64,000 nt of DNA from Planctomycetaceae bacterium (GTDB lineage Bacteria; Planctomycetota; Planctomycetia; Planctomycetales; Planctomycetaceae), in NCBI GenBank assembly GCA_017795105.1, contig CP051247.1, forward strand, positions 186,001 through 250,000. The letters are read 5' to 3'. Below the pieces are notes generated by a model, which was given only the letters and a program-made list of their open reading frames with translations, was not told the origin of the DNA and ran no database searches. A program made the translations under genes and the position numbers. Positions 47,341 to 56,147 of the stretch are shown piece after piece; position 1 is the first letter of the stretch, and the number at the start of each line of letters is the position of its first letter.

Positions 47341-50300
47341 ATGATGAGTTCTCGCTTTTTCTTCGGTCGCATCCTCGCGTTCCTCCTGCTCTGCAACGTG
47401 TTTCTGATCGCAGGGCAGCCTTTGGAAGCCGCTCCAGCCGCTGGTCCGGTGATCACCTCACCCGAGGAAGCCGCCTCGCAGCCTGACTTTAAAACGCAGG
47501 GCGAGTATGCGACCGAAGGTCGGGGTGTGCAGGTGATCGCCCTTGGCGATGGCGAATTTGAATGCGTCATCTACCCGGGCGGTCTCCCCGGAGCCGGTTG
47601 GGACCGTTCGGCTCCGACACGGCTCGAAGCGAATTCCGACGATGTCCTGGATCTGGTCGACGGCTACGAGAAAGTCGATCGGCAGAGCCCGACGCTGACC
47701 AAGGCCCCGCCAGAGAACGCCACCATCCTGTTCAATGGCCAGGCCGAGACTCTGCAGAAAAACTGGAAGGAATCGGCTCGCATGACCGACGCCGGCCTGC
47801 TCCAGGAAGGGGCTTCCGGCAAGACCGCCTTCGAAGACTTCACGCTGCATCTTGAGTTTCTGCTGCCATATATGCCGGAAGCACGCGGCCAGGGCAGGGC
47901 AAACAGTGGTGTCTATCTTCAGGGGCGATACGAAGTCCAGGTTCTCGATTCCTTCGGTCTCGAAGGAAAGAACAATGAATGCGGGGGGCTGTACTCGCTC
48001 AAGGATCCGGATGTGAACATGTGCCTGCCACCGCTCAGCTGGCAGAACTACGACATCGACTTCATGGCCGCCCGATACGATGAGGACGGCCAGAAGACGA
48101 GCAATGCCCGCGTCACTGTTCGCCACAATGGCGTTGTCATCCATAACGATGTCGAGCTGCCTGGCCCCTCTCCGGGGGCGCCGAACAAGGAGTCCGCCGA
48201 ACCGGGACCGCTGTTCCTCCAGAATCATGGCAATCCGGTCCGGTACCGCAACATCTGGGCAATCCCCCGTGATTTCTCAAAACTCGCCGCCCGTCCGATT
48301 GTCCCCGGTTTCGAACGTTTTCATACCGGCCCCTCGGCAGACCTGGCCGCTGGCGGGCGTTTGCTGTTGGGCGAACTGAATTGTGCTTCCTGCCATAAAC
48401 TCGAAAGCGACTTGCAGAACGTCGTCTCGACAAAAGCCGCGCCTCGCCTTTCCACGGTGGGGCAGAGAATTCAGCCGCAATATCTGCTCGACTTCCTTTC
48501 CGCTCCGCATGAAGTCAAACCGGGCACTACAATGCCGGACCTCTTTGCTGGACAGTCGGCCGAGCAACGAGCAAAGTCTGTCGAGTCGATTGTTCACTTC
48601 CTCGCCTCGACCGGAAGCCCACTGCATCAACCACCTGACATCAAGAATGCGAACAAAGGAGCGAAGCTGTTTCGCGAGATCGGCTGTGTCGCCTGTCACG
48701 CCCCGCAGGCCGGCGATGTGACGACGCCGACAGGCACAACCGTTCCGCTGCTCGGACTGGAACGCAAGTATTCCGTTCGTTCACTCGCCGAGTTCCTCAA
48801 AGATCCGCACGCCGTTCGCCCCTCGGGAAGGATGCCCAACTTCAAGCTGGAAGAGAATGAGCCAATTGAACTCGCGGAGTACCTTCTGCGAGACCGCGAT
48901 CCCAATCTTTCGCGTCCTCACTGGAACTACAAGCTCTACGCCGGGCGATACAGCCAGCTTTCCGATATCCCAGTCGATTCCCCGACCGGGAGCGGCGTCA
49001 CCGTGGGACTCGACTTATCCCTGGCCGGCAAGAAGGACCAGTTCGCGATTCACTTCAGTGGTTTTCTGAATATCGAGAAAGCCGGCGAGTACCACTTCTT
49101 CCTCGGCTCCGACGATGGAAGTCGACTCACGATCAACGATCGTACGCTCATCACCCACGATGGAATTCACGCCCACTCTGTTCGTTCTGCTTCGATGAAA
49201 CTCGAACCGGGACGGCATCCGATTCTGGTCGAGTACTTCGAGGGCTCCGGCTTCGAGTCGCTTGAATTGATGATCGAAGGTCCCGGAATCGTTCGTGGCG
49301 ACATCTCGGCTCTGGTCTCACTCACCGACTCCCCCGAACCCGAGGAGGAGACCGCGGACGAGGACCGTTTTGTCTTTGATCCCGATCAGGTCGAAGAAGG
49401 AAAGCGGCTCTTCGCATCGATCGGTTGTGCTTCGTGCCACGAGATGAAACTGGAAGACCAGAGAGTCGCTTCGACGCTCAAAACACCGGCACTCACAGCG
49501 GCTTCCGTTCAGCAGGACACCTCCTGCCTCGCTCCCGAGTCGACTCCTCACGTCCCGGACTACAACCTCAGTGACAAACAACGGACAGCACTTCGCGCCG
49601 CCCTGTCCACCGACGTGGACAAGAGTGAAAGCGGCGACGCAGCAAGACTGCATGCTTCGATGGTTCGCTTCAATTGCTACGCCTGTCATGCACGGAATGA
49701 GCTTGGCGGTCCGGAACAGAGCCGGAATCCGCTCTTCGTCTCGACCATTCCGGAAATGGGCGACGAGGGACGCGTGCCACCTCCACTCGACGGCGTTGCC
49801 GATAAGCTAAGCGAATCCTGGCTGAAGCATGTCCTCAGCAACGGTGCTAAAGATCGCCCTTACATGAAGACACGAATGCCGAAGTTCGGCGGAGAAGTCA
49901 CCGAACTGACCTCAGCCTTTGTCAAACTCGATCAGCAAACGTCTGCCCGCATTCCCGAACTGGAAGAATCGCTGCACCGGGCTAAGGCGACGGGCCGCGA
50001 ACTGGTCGGCGGCAACTCTCTGTCTTGCATCAAGTGTCATACCTTTGGAGATATCGAAGCGACCGGGATCCAGGCGATTGATCTGCTCACGATGACGCGT
50101 CGTCTCCGCGAAGACTGGTTCTATCGATATCTCCAGGATCCGATCCGCTACCGCCCTGGCACCCGCATGCCCAACGTCTTCCCGGAAGGCGTGAGTGCGG
50201 ATCGTAAGATTTACGAGGGTGATCCCGGCCAGCAGATTGCCGCGATGTGGCACTACCTGAAAGATGGCGGCTCCGCGGCTGTGCCTTACGGCCTTTTGCC

Positions 50301-50988
50301 AGACCCGATTGAACTCGTCGCCGAAGAGGAGCCGGTCATCTTCCGCAACTTCTTCGAACATGTCAGCCCTCGCGGGATTGCGGTTGGATATCCGGAGAAG
50401 GCCAACATCGCCTTTGATGCCAGTGATATGTCGCTGCGTCTGATCTGGCATGGCCCCTTCATGGATGCCGGCATGCACTGGCGTGGACGTGGACGCGGCA
50501 AGCAGCGGCCGCTTGGCGACCATGTGATTCGGCTCGAATCCACGACCCCGCTGGCACTGCTGAAGAGTCGCGATGCAGCCTGGCCGGAGGCCAATACCAG
50601 AGACCCCGATTTCCTCGGGTACGAATTGAACGACAAGAGACAACCGCGATTCCGCTATCGGCTGGGCGACTTGCTGGTTGAAGATGCAATCGAACCGCTC
50701 GGACACAAGGATCGGGAACCGGATCTCCGTCGGACCCTGACTGTTCATTCCACAGGGAAAGAGCAGGGCGATCTTTACTTCCGAGCCGGCCGCGGCCAGA
50801 AGATCGAAGCGATCGGCACCGGGGCTTACCGTGTCTGGTACTCGCCTGACAGCAACTACCGAGTCAAACTCGATGCCGGCGAAGGTGCCGATGTCTTCGT
50901 CCGCGACAATGAGGGACAACAGGAGTTGATCCTCGTTCTTCCCACCAGCTCAGACAAGCAAAAGATCACCCAGACGATCGAATGGTAA
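47341..50988 (+). CDS. Pentaheme PVC-type cytochrome c with DUF1080 and PA14 domains
   Basis: 1215 residues from the ATG at 47341. Signal peptide about 1-37. A DUF1080 domain (about 120-310) with SGVYLQGRYEVQV. Five CxxCH motifs with Cys at residues 348, 449, 696, 779 and 896, two of them before and three after a PA14 domain (about 527-650, DDGSRLTIND). A C-terminal beta-rich region (about 980-1215). It is a secreted multiheme redox protein probably gripping a glycan through the DUF1080/PA14 parts. The following beta-propeller gene is 44 bp downstream and likely its partner. Confidence 0.9.
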   Translation: MMSSRFFFGRILAFLLLCNVFLIAGQPLEAAPAAGPVITSPEEAASQPDFKTQGEYATEGRGVQVIALGDGEFECVIYPGGLPGAGWDRSAPTRLEANSDDVLDLVDGYEKVDRQSPTLTKAPPENATILFNGQAETLQKNWKESARMTDAGLLQEGASGKTAFEDFTLHLEFLLPYMPEARGQGRANSGVYLQGRYEVQVLDSFGLEGKNNECGGLYSLKDPDVNMCLPPLSWQNYDIDFMAARYDEDGQKTSNARVTVRHNGVVIHNDVELPGPSPGAPNKESAEPGPLFLQNHGNPVRYRNIWAIPRDFSKLAARPIVPGFERFHTGPSADLAAGGRLLLGELNCASCHKLESDLQNVVSTKAAPRLSTVGQRIQPQYLLDFLSAPHEVKPGTTMPDLFAGQSAEQRAKSVESIVHFLASTGSPLHQPPDIKNANKGAKLFREIGCVACHAPQAGDVTTPTGTTVPLLGLERKYSVRSLAEFLKDPHAVRPSGRMPNFKLEENEPIELAEYLLRDRDPNLSRPHWNYKLYAGRYSQLSDIPVDSPTGSGVTVGLDLSLAGKKDQFAIHFSGFLNIEKAGEYHFFLGSDDGSRLTINDRTLITHDGIHAHSVRSASMKLEPGRHPILVEYFEGSGFESLELMIEGPGIVRGDISALVSLTDSPEPEEETADEDRFVFDPDQVEEGKRLFASIGCASCHEMKLEDQRVASTLKTPALTAASVQQDTSCLAPESTPHVPDYNLSDKQRTALRAALSTDVDKSESGDAARLHASMVRFNCYACHARNELGGPEQSRNPLFVSTIPEMGDEGRVPPPLDGVADKLSESWLKHVLSNGAKDRPYMKTRMPKFGGEVTELTSAFVKLDQQTSARIPELEESLHRAKATGRELVGGNSLSCIKCHTFGDIEATGIQAIDLLTMTRRLREDWFYRYLQDPIRYRPGTRMPNVFPEGVSADRKIYEGDPGQQIAAMWHYLKDGGSAAVPYGLLPDPIELVAEEEPVIFRNFFEHVSPRGIAVGYPEKANIAFDASDMSLRLIWHGPFMDAGMHWRGRGRGKQRPLGDHVIRLESTTPLALLKSRDAAWPEANTRDPDFLGYELNDKRQPRFRYRLGDLLVEDAIEPLGHKDREPDLRRTLTVHSTGKEQGDLYFRAGRGQKIEAIGTGAYRVWYSPDSNYRVKLDAGEGADVFVRDNEGQQELILVLPTSSDKQKITQTIEW

Positions 50989-51032
50989 TTCGTCACTCAC
51001 TCTGGATTACTCGATCCCTGAAAGTCACCCCC

Positions 51033-52514
51033 ATGATCCGATTACTCTTCACAACGGTCCTGTTGTCGGCCTCACTTTCGCACGCACTCTTTGCCGAGGA
51101 GGCCAAGGCTCCGACAGAGTCCGACTACTACAAGATTACTCGCTTCGAAGTTCCAGACGGAGTCGTGCTCGAGCCTGGGGCATTTCAGTTGATGCCGGAG
51201 GGCAAACTGGCCATCGCCTCACGCCGCGGCGAAATCTGGATGGTCAGTGATCCGTTTGCTGGCGAAGTGAAACCCGATCAGTTCAAACGCTACGCTCACG
51301 GACTGCATGAAGTGCTCGGACTGGCCGAGAAAGATGGCTGGCTCTATGCGACGCAACGATGCGAACTGACGCGGATGAAGGATCAGGACGGCGATGGACG
51401 AGCCGATGTGTTCGAGACCGTCAATGATGACTGGGGCATCAGCGGCGACTATCACGAATACGCCTTCGCCTCGAAGTTCGACGCCGACGGAAACATCTGG
51501 GTCACGCTCTGTCTAACCGGATCGTTTGGAAGTAACGTCGAATATCGCGGCTGGTGCGTCCGAATTACTCCGGACGGAGAACTCGTCCCCACCTGCAGCG
51601 GCATCCGCTCTCCCGGAGGCGTCGCCACCGACGCGGCCGGCAACATGTTCTACACCGACAACCAGGGCCCGTGGAACGGGACGTGTTCGTTGAAGCATCT
51701 GATCCCCGGAAAGTTCATGGGGCATCCGGGCGGGAACAGGTGGTACGAACTGGCCGAAGAAGAAATGGGAACCGCTCCACGAGAGCCGGAATCGGGAAGC
51801 CGATTCATGACAGAGGCCGAGAAGATTCCAGAGTATGAGCCTCCGGTGATTCTTTTCCCGTACAAGAAAATGGGCCAGTCCGCCAGCGGAATCACTTGTG
51901 ACACCAGCGGCGGTAAGTTCGGCCCGTTCACCGGACAGATTTTCGTCGCCGATCAGACACTCAGCACGGTGATGCGATGCAGTCTGGAAGAGGTTGACGG
52001 ACACCTGCAGGGAGCCTGCTTTAACTTTCGCTCCGGCTTCGGCTCCGGCAATGTGCCGATCGAAATGACGCCAAATGGCTCCATGATGGTCGGCGGGACC
52101 AATCGTGGCTGGGGTTCTCGCGGAACGGCTCCTTTCGCGGTCGAACGCCTCGACTGGACGGGCGAGGTTCCGTTCGAGATTCTCGAAATGAAGGCGAAAC
52201 CGACCGGGTTCGAACTTGTCTTTACCGAACCTGTCGACAAAAAGGCGGCCGCCGATCCCTCCAGCTACGAGATGATCACTTACACCTACATCTATCAGGC
52301 TTCGTACGGCAGCCCGGAAGTGGACCATACGAAACCAGTCATTGAATCGGCTGAGGTCTCAGACGACGGGCTTCGTGTCACATTGAGGGTGGATGGATTG
52401 CAGAAGGGACACATCCACGAACTGACGCTCCCTGGCGTTCGGTCCAAGCAGAATCTTCCGCTGTTGCATCCGGAAGCGTACTACACGCTGAATCGGATCC
52501 CCAAAGCCGAGTAA
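51033..52514 (+). CDS. Secreted beta-propeller protein (PVC dehydrogenase / DUF7133-like)
   Basis: 493 residues from the ATG at 51033, with a signal peptide (about 1-19). A beta-propeller of the PVC 'membrane-bound dehydrogenase'/glucose-sorbosone type, with repeated blade motifs such as LAIASRRGEIWMVSDPF, ASKFDADGNIWVT and SPGGVATDAAGNMFYTDNQG. An SGFGSGNVPIEMTPNGSMM region follows. No CxxCH heme motif is present, unlike many relatives. That would fit a redox partner whose hemes are on the preceding gene's product. Catalytic activity is unproven. Confidence 0.85.
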   Translation: MIRLLFTTVLLSASLSHALFAEEAKAPTESDYYKITRFEVPDGVVLEPGAFQLMPEGKLAIASRRGEIWMVSDPFAGEVKPDQFKRYAHGLHEVLGLAEKDGWLYATQRCELTRMKDQDGDGRADVFETVNDDWGISGDYHEYAFASKFDADGNIWVTLCLTGSFGSNVEYRGWCVRITPDGELVPTCSGIRSPGGVATDAAGNMFYTDNQGPWNGTCSLKHLIPGKFMGHPGGNRWYELAEEEMGTAPREPESGSRFMTEAEKIPEYEPPVILFPYKKMGQSASGITCDTSGGKFGPFTGQIFVADQTLSTVMRCSLEEVDGHLQGACFNFRSGFGSGNVPIEMTPNGSMMVGGTNRGWGSRGTAPFAVERLDWTGEVPFEILEMKAKPTGFELVFTEPVDKKAAADPSSYEMITYTYIYQASYGSPEVDHTKPVIESAEVSDDGLRVTLRVDGLQKGHIHELTLPGVRSKQNLPLLHPEAYYTLNRIPKAE

Positions 52515-52547
52515 ACGGGAGCGACCGATCGGCATCGACGCCGTGCG

Positions 52548-53738
52548 TCAGTCGGTGCGAATTGCTCGTTCCATATAACGAAGCACCGGGACATATTCGG
52601 CGACGATGTTGAGAATCGCCAGAAGGGGGACCGCCAGAAAGACGCCGCCGATTCCCCAAATCCAGCCCCAGATCGCGATGAACAGAAAGACGATCAAAGG
52701 GTTCAGGCTCATTGTTCGACCGAGGACGTAGGGCGTGATGAACTGTCCTTCGAGCGATGTCAGCATAAAGTAAGTGATGGGGATCAGCAGGGCGTAGCCC
52801 AGGGAATCGAACGTGATGATGGCCACAACACCAACAATGGCCGTTCCCGCCCAAGCCCCCAGGAACGGGATGTAGTTGAAGAAGGCCGCCATCACTCCGA
52901 TGAGCAGGGCTTCGGGCATTCCCATCAGCCACATTGCCGTTCCCGTGGTCACGCCGAGAAAGAAGTTGATCACGGTCACGGACCAGAGATATCCGGAAAT
53001 CCCGTGCTGAAGATCGTCGATAATTCGCGCGAACCGATCCCGCGTCCGCTGTGAAGGAATCCCCAGCAACGCATTGCGGATGATGAGGTCGCCGTGGGTT
53101 AAGAGGAAGAACAACGTTCCGAAGCAGATGATCAACCCGGCGGCCAGGCCGCTGGTACTGCTGAGAACGGCCAGTCCCGGCGCGAACCGCGGCTGCTGAA
53201 TCTCGACCGGAACAGGTTCCTCTTCGACGTCCTCCTCGTCTTCTCCCAGATCTTCGAGCTTCTTCGAGGCCGTCTCGACATTCTCGATCTGCTCGGTTAC
53301 TCCCTGCATCTTTTGCTGAATGACCACCATGTTCTGAGGAAGATCGGCCACGAACTCGCGCACCGGCGTGGCGAGATGGAAAATCACCAGAACGACCATC
53401 GCGGAAGGAATGACCAGGCAAAAAGCGGCACTAAAGGCAGCCGGGATCCCCCACTGCCGAAGCTTCAGCATGGCCGGACGAAGCACGAGATAGAGGACCA
53501 TCGCGAGCACTAACGGCAACGAAACCGCCTGGGTATAAGAAAGCGTCCCGAGCACGAGAATTGTCGTGACCAGAAACAGACATGCCGTCACGGCCGGGGG
53601 AAGGCGCACGACATAAGCCGGGACGACCGAATTGTCATCGGCCGCACCGGCTTCACGTTGTGGTGGCAGGCTCTTAATCAGAGCGCCCTCGACGGGTTCC
53701 CACGTTGAACTGGGCACGACTTCGTCGTACTGATCCAT
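52548..53738 (-). CDS. AI-2E family transporter-like permease
   Basis: 396 residues with about 8 hydrophobic segments. An acidic cytoplasmic-looking loop (about 165-190, DLGEDEEDVEEEP) splits two helix groups. The C-terminal part with AAFFNYIPFLGAWAG and LNPLIVFLFIAIWGWIWGIGG is the family signature. The AI-2E family includes exporters and Na(Li)/H antiporters, and a signal role is not implied. It is the last gene of the small-protein cluster transcribed leftward. Confidence 0.85.
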   Translation of the reverse strand: MDQYDEVVPSSTWEPVEGALIKSLPPQREAGAADDNSVVPAYVVRLPPAVTACLFLVTTILVLGTLSYTQAVSLPLVLAMVLYLVLRPAMLKLRQWGIPAAFSAAFCLVIPSAMVVLVIFHLATPVREFVADLPQNMVVIQQKMQGVTEQIENVETASKKLEDLGEDEEDVEEEPVPVEIQQPRFAPGLAVLSSTSGLAAGLIICFGTLFFLLTHGDLIIRNALLGIPSQRTRDRFARIIDDLQHGISGYLWSVTVINFFLGVTTGTAMWLMGMPEALLIGVMAAFFNYIPFLGAWAGTAIVGVVAIITFDSLGYALLIPITYFMLTSLEGQFITPYVLGRTMSLNPLIVFLFIAIWGWIWGIGGVFLAVPLLAILNIVAEYVPVLRYMERAIRTD

Positions 53739-53770
53739 CGAAAGCTTTCTGATAACGGTTGAGAACGGGC

Positions 53771-53965
53771 CTACCAGGGTTTAATTTTCCATCCGACGAA
53801 GAATCCAATACCGAAGCACCACAGGGCGGCTGCCTCCGGTTTCTCCCGGGCATAAGCTTTGAGGTAATTCACAATATCATCTGCAGGCTTCAAGCCCTGC
53901 GACTGGTTCGAGCCCGAACCGGTCGAAAAATTCCCCTGCTGGGAAGTGCTTACCTTGGTACTCAT
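53771..53965 (-). CDS. Small single-span membrane protein (DUF883-like tail)
   Basis: 64 residues: a Ser/Gln/Gly-rich N-terminal half, then a short amphipathic helix and a C-terminal glycine-containing membrane span ending GFFVGWKIKPW. Its ATG overlaps the stop of the preceding phage-holin-like gene by 4 bp (53962-53965). The tail resembles the anchor of DUF883/ElaB-type proteins. Specific function unknown. Confidence 0.7.
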   Translation of the reverse strand: MSTKVSTSQQGNFSTGSGSNQSQGLKPADDIVNYLKAYAREKPEAAALWCFGIGFFVGWKIKPW

Positions 53966-54450
53966 CGAGACGACCTTTCATATTGAAAACGGGACACAGA
54001 CTCCGCGGTTTTGCTTCGAGTGACAGACCCGTCGGAAACCAATGATCTCTTAATCCACTGCAGATTCGCGGCCAGTTCATCGCGAGAGCGATGCAGAAGC
54101 CCGAGAGCTTTCCGGGTGGAACGATATCCGACGAAAGCCATGACCGCCGCAATGACAATGCCGAGCAGGGCAACGACGCAAAGACTTGCCGCGATGCTCC
54201 ACTCGGTCGCACTGGCGAGAAACAGAGCCAGGCCCGCCAAGAGGACCGGCGCGGTTCCGAGAAACAGACAGGCCCCGCCGATGATCAAGATGACCGGTAC
54301 CCGCGATTCCTTGGCTCCCTCGGAAACGTCGACCCCGACCAGACGGAGCTGAAGTTCCACGAGCTCAATCACGTCGTGAATCAACCACGACATGTTTCGC
54401 TGAAGACGGCCGCCGGGGTCTGTATTGGAACGGTGATGTTGTGTATTCAT
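53962..54450 (-). CDS. Phage holin family (DUF1469-like) membrane protein
   Basis: 162 residues. An N-terminal amphipathic helix (WLIHDVIELVELQLRLVGVD) precedes two hydrophobic helices (about 52-75 and 83-108), then a basic tail helix. This is the DUF1469/'putative actinobacterial holin-X' type, a housekeeping membrane protein family despite the name. It overlaps both neighbours by 4 bp. Probably an envelope-stress factor in the cytoplasmic membrane. Confidence 0.75.
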   Translation of the reverse strand: MNTQHHRSNTDPGGRLQRNMSWLIHDVIELVELQLRLVGVDVSEGAKESRVPVILIIGGACLFLGTAPVLLAGLALFLASATEWSIAASLCVVALLGIVIAAVMAFVGYRSTRKALGLLHRSRDELAANLQWIKRSLVSDGSVTRSKTAESVSRFQYERSSR

Positions 54451-54653
54451 CTTCGTTTAACCAGACATCCAATCAGCGCTCCCAAACCAGCGGCGGCTCC
54501 CAGAGCGACATAAGGATAAGAAAGTACTATGTCTCGCAGCCGTTGCTCCCAGTTGTTGGAAGCACCGTCGGTTTCGGCGATCCCTGCGGGATCGTATGAG
54601 AAACCCGATCCCCAGGGAGATCGACTGCGAGAGGACGATTTCGAACTAATCAT
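54447..54653 (-). CDS. Small C-terminal-anchored membrane protein
   Basis: 68 residues with a hydrophilic Ser/Gly-rich N-terminus and one C-terminal glycine-zipper helix (LGAAAGLGALIGCLVKRR). It overlaps the next gene by 4 bp and the preceding one by 4 bp, so it is translationally coupled. Resembles the anchor portion of DUF883 proteins. No individual function known. Confidence 0.7.
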   Translation of the reverse strand: MISSKSSSRSRSPWGSGFSYDPAGIAETDGASNNWEQRLRDIVLSYPYVALGAAAGLGALIGCLVKRR

Positions 54654-55093
54654 GATCGAACTTCCCTTCTCGGTTCAGGGGTTGAGGATGCCGAGTCTTG
54701 AGGGTTGTTCTCGAAAACCTTGGCCAGTTGCTGACCAGCGTAAACGACTCCCGCCCGCATCAGCGCACTCACTCCAAAGAGAAGAGCGGACTTGATCGGA
54801 CCGTTGGAACTCGACTCTTCCTGCGGAGCCACAACGAGCCGTTCATGGCGGGCCATTTTCCGCAATGTTTTTTCATCCGGACGGATGACTTCACGCTTCT
54901 GAGGAACAAGCACGTAACCGGCAATGCACGCAGCGGCCATCATCCCCCAGGGGTAATTCTGGAGATAGTACTTCCAGTCCATCAGGGTTTGAGCGTCTTC
55001 AACGATGCGGTTCACTTCAGGCTGCAGACGATTTCTCGCCATCGCCATCTGTGCTCGTATCGCATCTGCGGATTGTGTTTGCGTACTCGACAT
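54650..55093 (-). CDS. Membrane-anchored helical protein, DUF3618-like
   Basis: 147 residues. The N-terminal helix (SADAIRAQMAMARNRLQPEV) resembles DUF3618 or DUF883-type 'ApoE-like' helices. The membrane span is YPWGMMAAACIAGYVLVP. A cytoplasmic-like basic region and a second weak hydrophobic stretch (about 105-125) follow. It overlaps the following gene by 4 bp. Function unrecognised. Confidence 0.65.
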   Translation of the reverse strand: MSSTQTQSADAIRAQMAMARNRLQPEVNRIVEDAQTLMDWKYYLQNYPWGMMAAACIAGYVLVPQKREVIRPDEKTLRKMARHERLVVAPQEESSSNGPIKSALLFGVSALMRAGVVYAGQQLAKVFENNPQDSASSTPEPRREVRS

Positions 55094-55174
55094 TGCTGCC
55101 CCTCGTTTTGAAAACGATTTCGCCGTGGTGAACGATTGCCCGGCCCCTCAGATCGCTGGACCAGTCGACCCGAC

Positions 55175-55471
55175 TTATCGTCGTGACTTGGCGAAATACT
55201 TGCTGACTGCATCGGGGACGGCAGCATGCAATGATTCAGACAAGTGATCGATCTGATCCGAAAACTGGTCATATCGACTTCGGTGGCTGCGGCCGCCGGA
55301 CATCGCGGCCCCAATAACCACGCCACTGATAATGCCCAGCGTGAACGTGGCCAGGGTCGCGGTCATCGGGTTCTTCGTGATCGCTTCATCGACGTTCTGA
55401 ATCGCGCCGTGAAACTGCTCTTCGATTTGCCCGGTCGTCTGCTGCAGTCGATTCTTATGTGCGGCAGTCAT
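55175..55471 (-). CDS. Small DUF883-like membrane protein
   Basis: 98 residues: an amphipathic N-terminal helix with TGQIEEQFHGAIQNVDEAI, a single membrane helix TATLATFTLGIISGVVIGAA and a basic C-terminal helix. This is the ElaB/DUF883 arrangement, often linked with general stress. Its neighbours upstream and downstream on the minus strand have the same small architecture. Confidence 0.7.
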   Translation of the reverse strand: MTAAHKNRLQQTTGQIEEQFHGAIQNVDEAITKNPMTATLATFTLGIISGVVIGAAMSGGRSHRSRYDQFSDQIDHLSESLHAAVPDAVSKYFAKSRR

Positions 55472-55523
55472 GGATTTATCCTTTTTCTCGTATTGAGAAG
55501 ACTTGTGAGATCGCGGTCAGCTC

Positions 55524-55979
55524 TTACGAGCGGCGGCCGCAGGTAAGTCCAACGATAACACCGGCGACCAGACCGACGCCGAACGTGGTCAGCACCGATT
55601 CAAACGGCCGCTGACGAACGGTGTCTTCCATCTGCTGGTAGCCGTCCTGCATCGCGTGCGAAGCCTGCTCGTACTGCTGATTGAAGCTTTCACTCGCCTG
55701 ATTGGCGTACTCGCGTGCCCGATCCTGAACCTGACCTGCGAGCTTCGAAGCCTTTCGCTTCGTCTGCTCATACTGGCTGGAGCTCTCAGCAACCGATTCT
55801 TCAATGAAGTTCTCAATCTCACTGCGAGACTGACCGGTCTTCTGCTGGATCACGCCAACAAGTTGTTCGGCATCACCGTAAGCTTCGTTCAGTTCATCGT
55901 CGGTGAGCTGACCCCACCGCTCGCGCAGACGACCTCGAATCTCGTTCCAGTGTCCTTCGAGTTCTTGTCGCGTCATCAT
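55524..55979 (-). CDS. CsbD-like protein with DUF883-type membrane tail
   Basis: 151 residues. The N-terminal ~60 residues follow the CsbD pattern (ELEGHWNEIRGRLRERWGQL, then DDELNEAYGDAEQLVGVIQ). A long amphipathic ApoE-like helix and a C-terminal membrane helix (LTTFGVGLVAGVIVGLTCG) follow. CsbD proteins are stress-induced. It is first in the small-protein cluster. A leader hairpin ends at its AGGAG (55990-56022). ATG 55976 is the alternative start. Confidence 0.82.
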   Translation of the reverse strand: MMTRQELEGHWNEIRGRLRERWGQLTDDELNEAYGDAEQLVGVIQQKTGQSRSEIENFIEESVAESSSQYEQTKRKASKLAGQVQDRAREYANQASESFNQQYEQASHAMQDGYQQMEDTVRQRPFESVLTTFGVGLVAGVIVGLTCGRRS

Positions 55980-55989
55980 CTTTCATCTC

Positions 55990-56022
55990 CTGGATAGGGG
56001 TATGTACGAACTTCGTATCCAG
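55990..56022 (-). promoter_or_regulatory. Leader hairpin overlapping Shine-Dalgarno of CsbD-like gene
   Basis: On the minus strand, CTGGATA pairs with TATCCAG (7 bp). The 3' arm overlaps the first bases of AGGAG just before the ATG. A nested TACGA/TCGTA dyad (56005-56017) lies in the loop. It could mask the ribosome site until stress or ribosome binding opens it, or act as an operator. Structure is seen; function is inferred. Confidence 0.35.
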
Positions 56023-56147
56023 AGAAATGGCAAATGGCATGCCAAGCGGGTTTTCGGCCCTGGGAGTTGTAGATCCCCGAGAAATGACCCCGAACTGAGC
56101 GACTTTCAACCATTTCCCGACCGGAGTGGTCGGTGACAGTCCACTGG

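Noticed and set aside
52548..53738. Quorum-sensing AI-2 exporter
   Set aside because: The AI-2E family is broad and includes ion antiporters. No LuxS or signal genes are nearby.
53962..54450. Phage holin from a prophage
   Set aside because: No phage genes nearby. The family is a common chromosomal membrane protein family despite its name.
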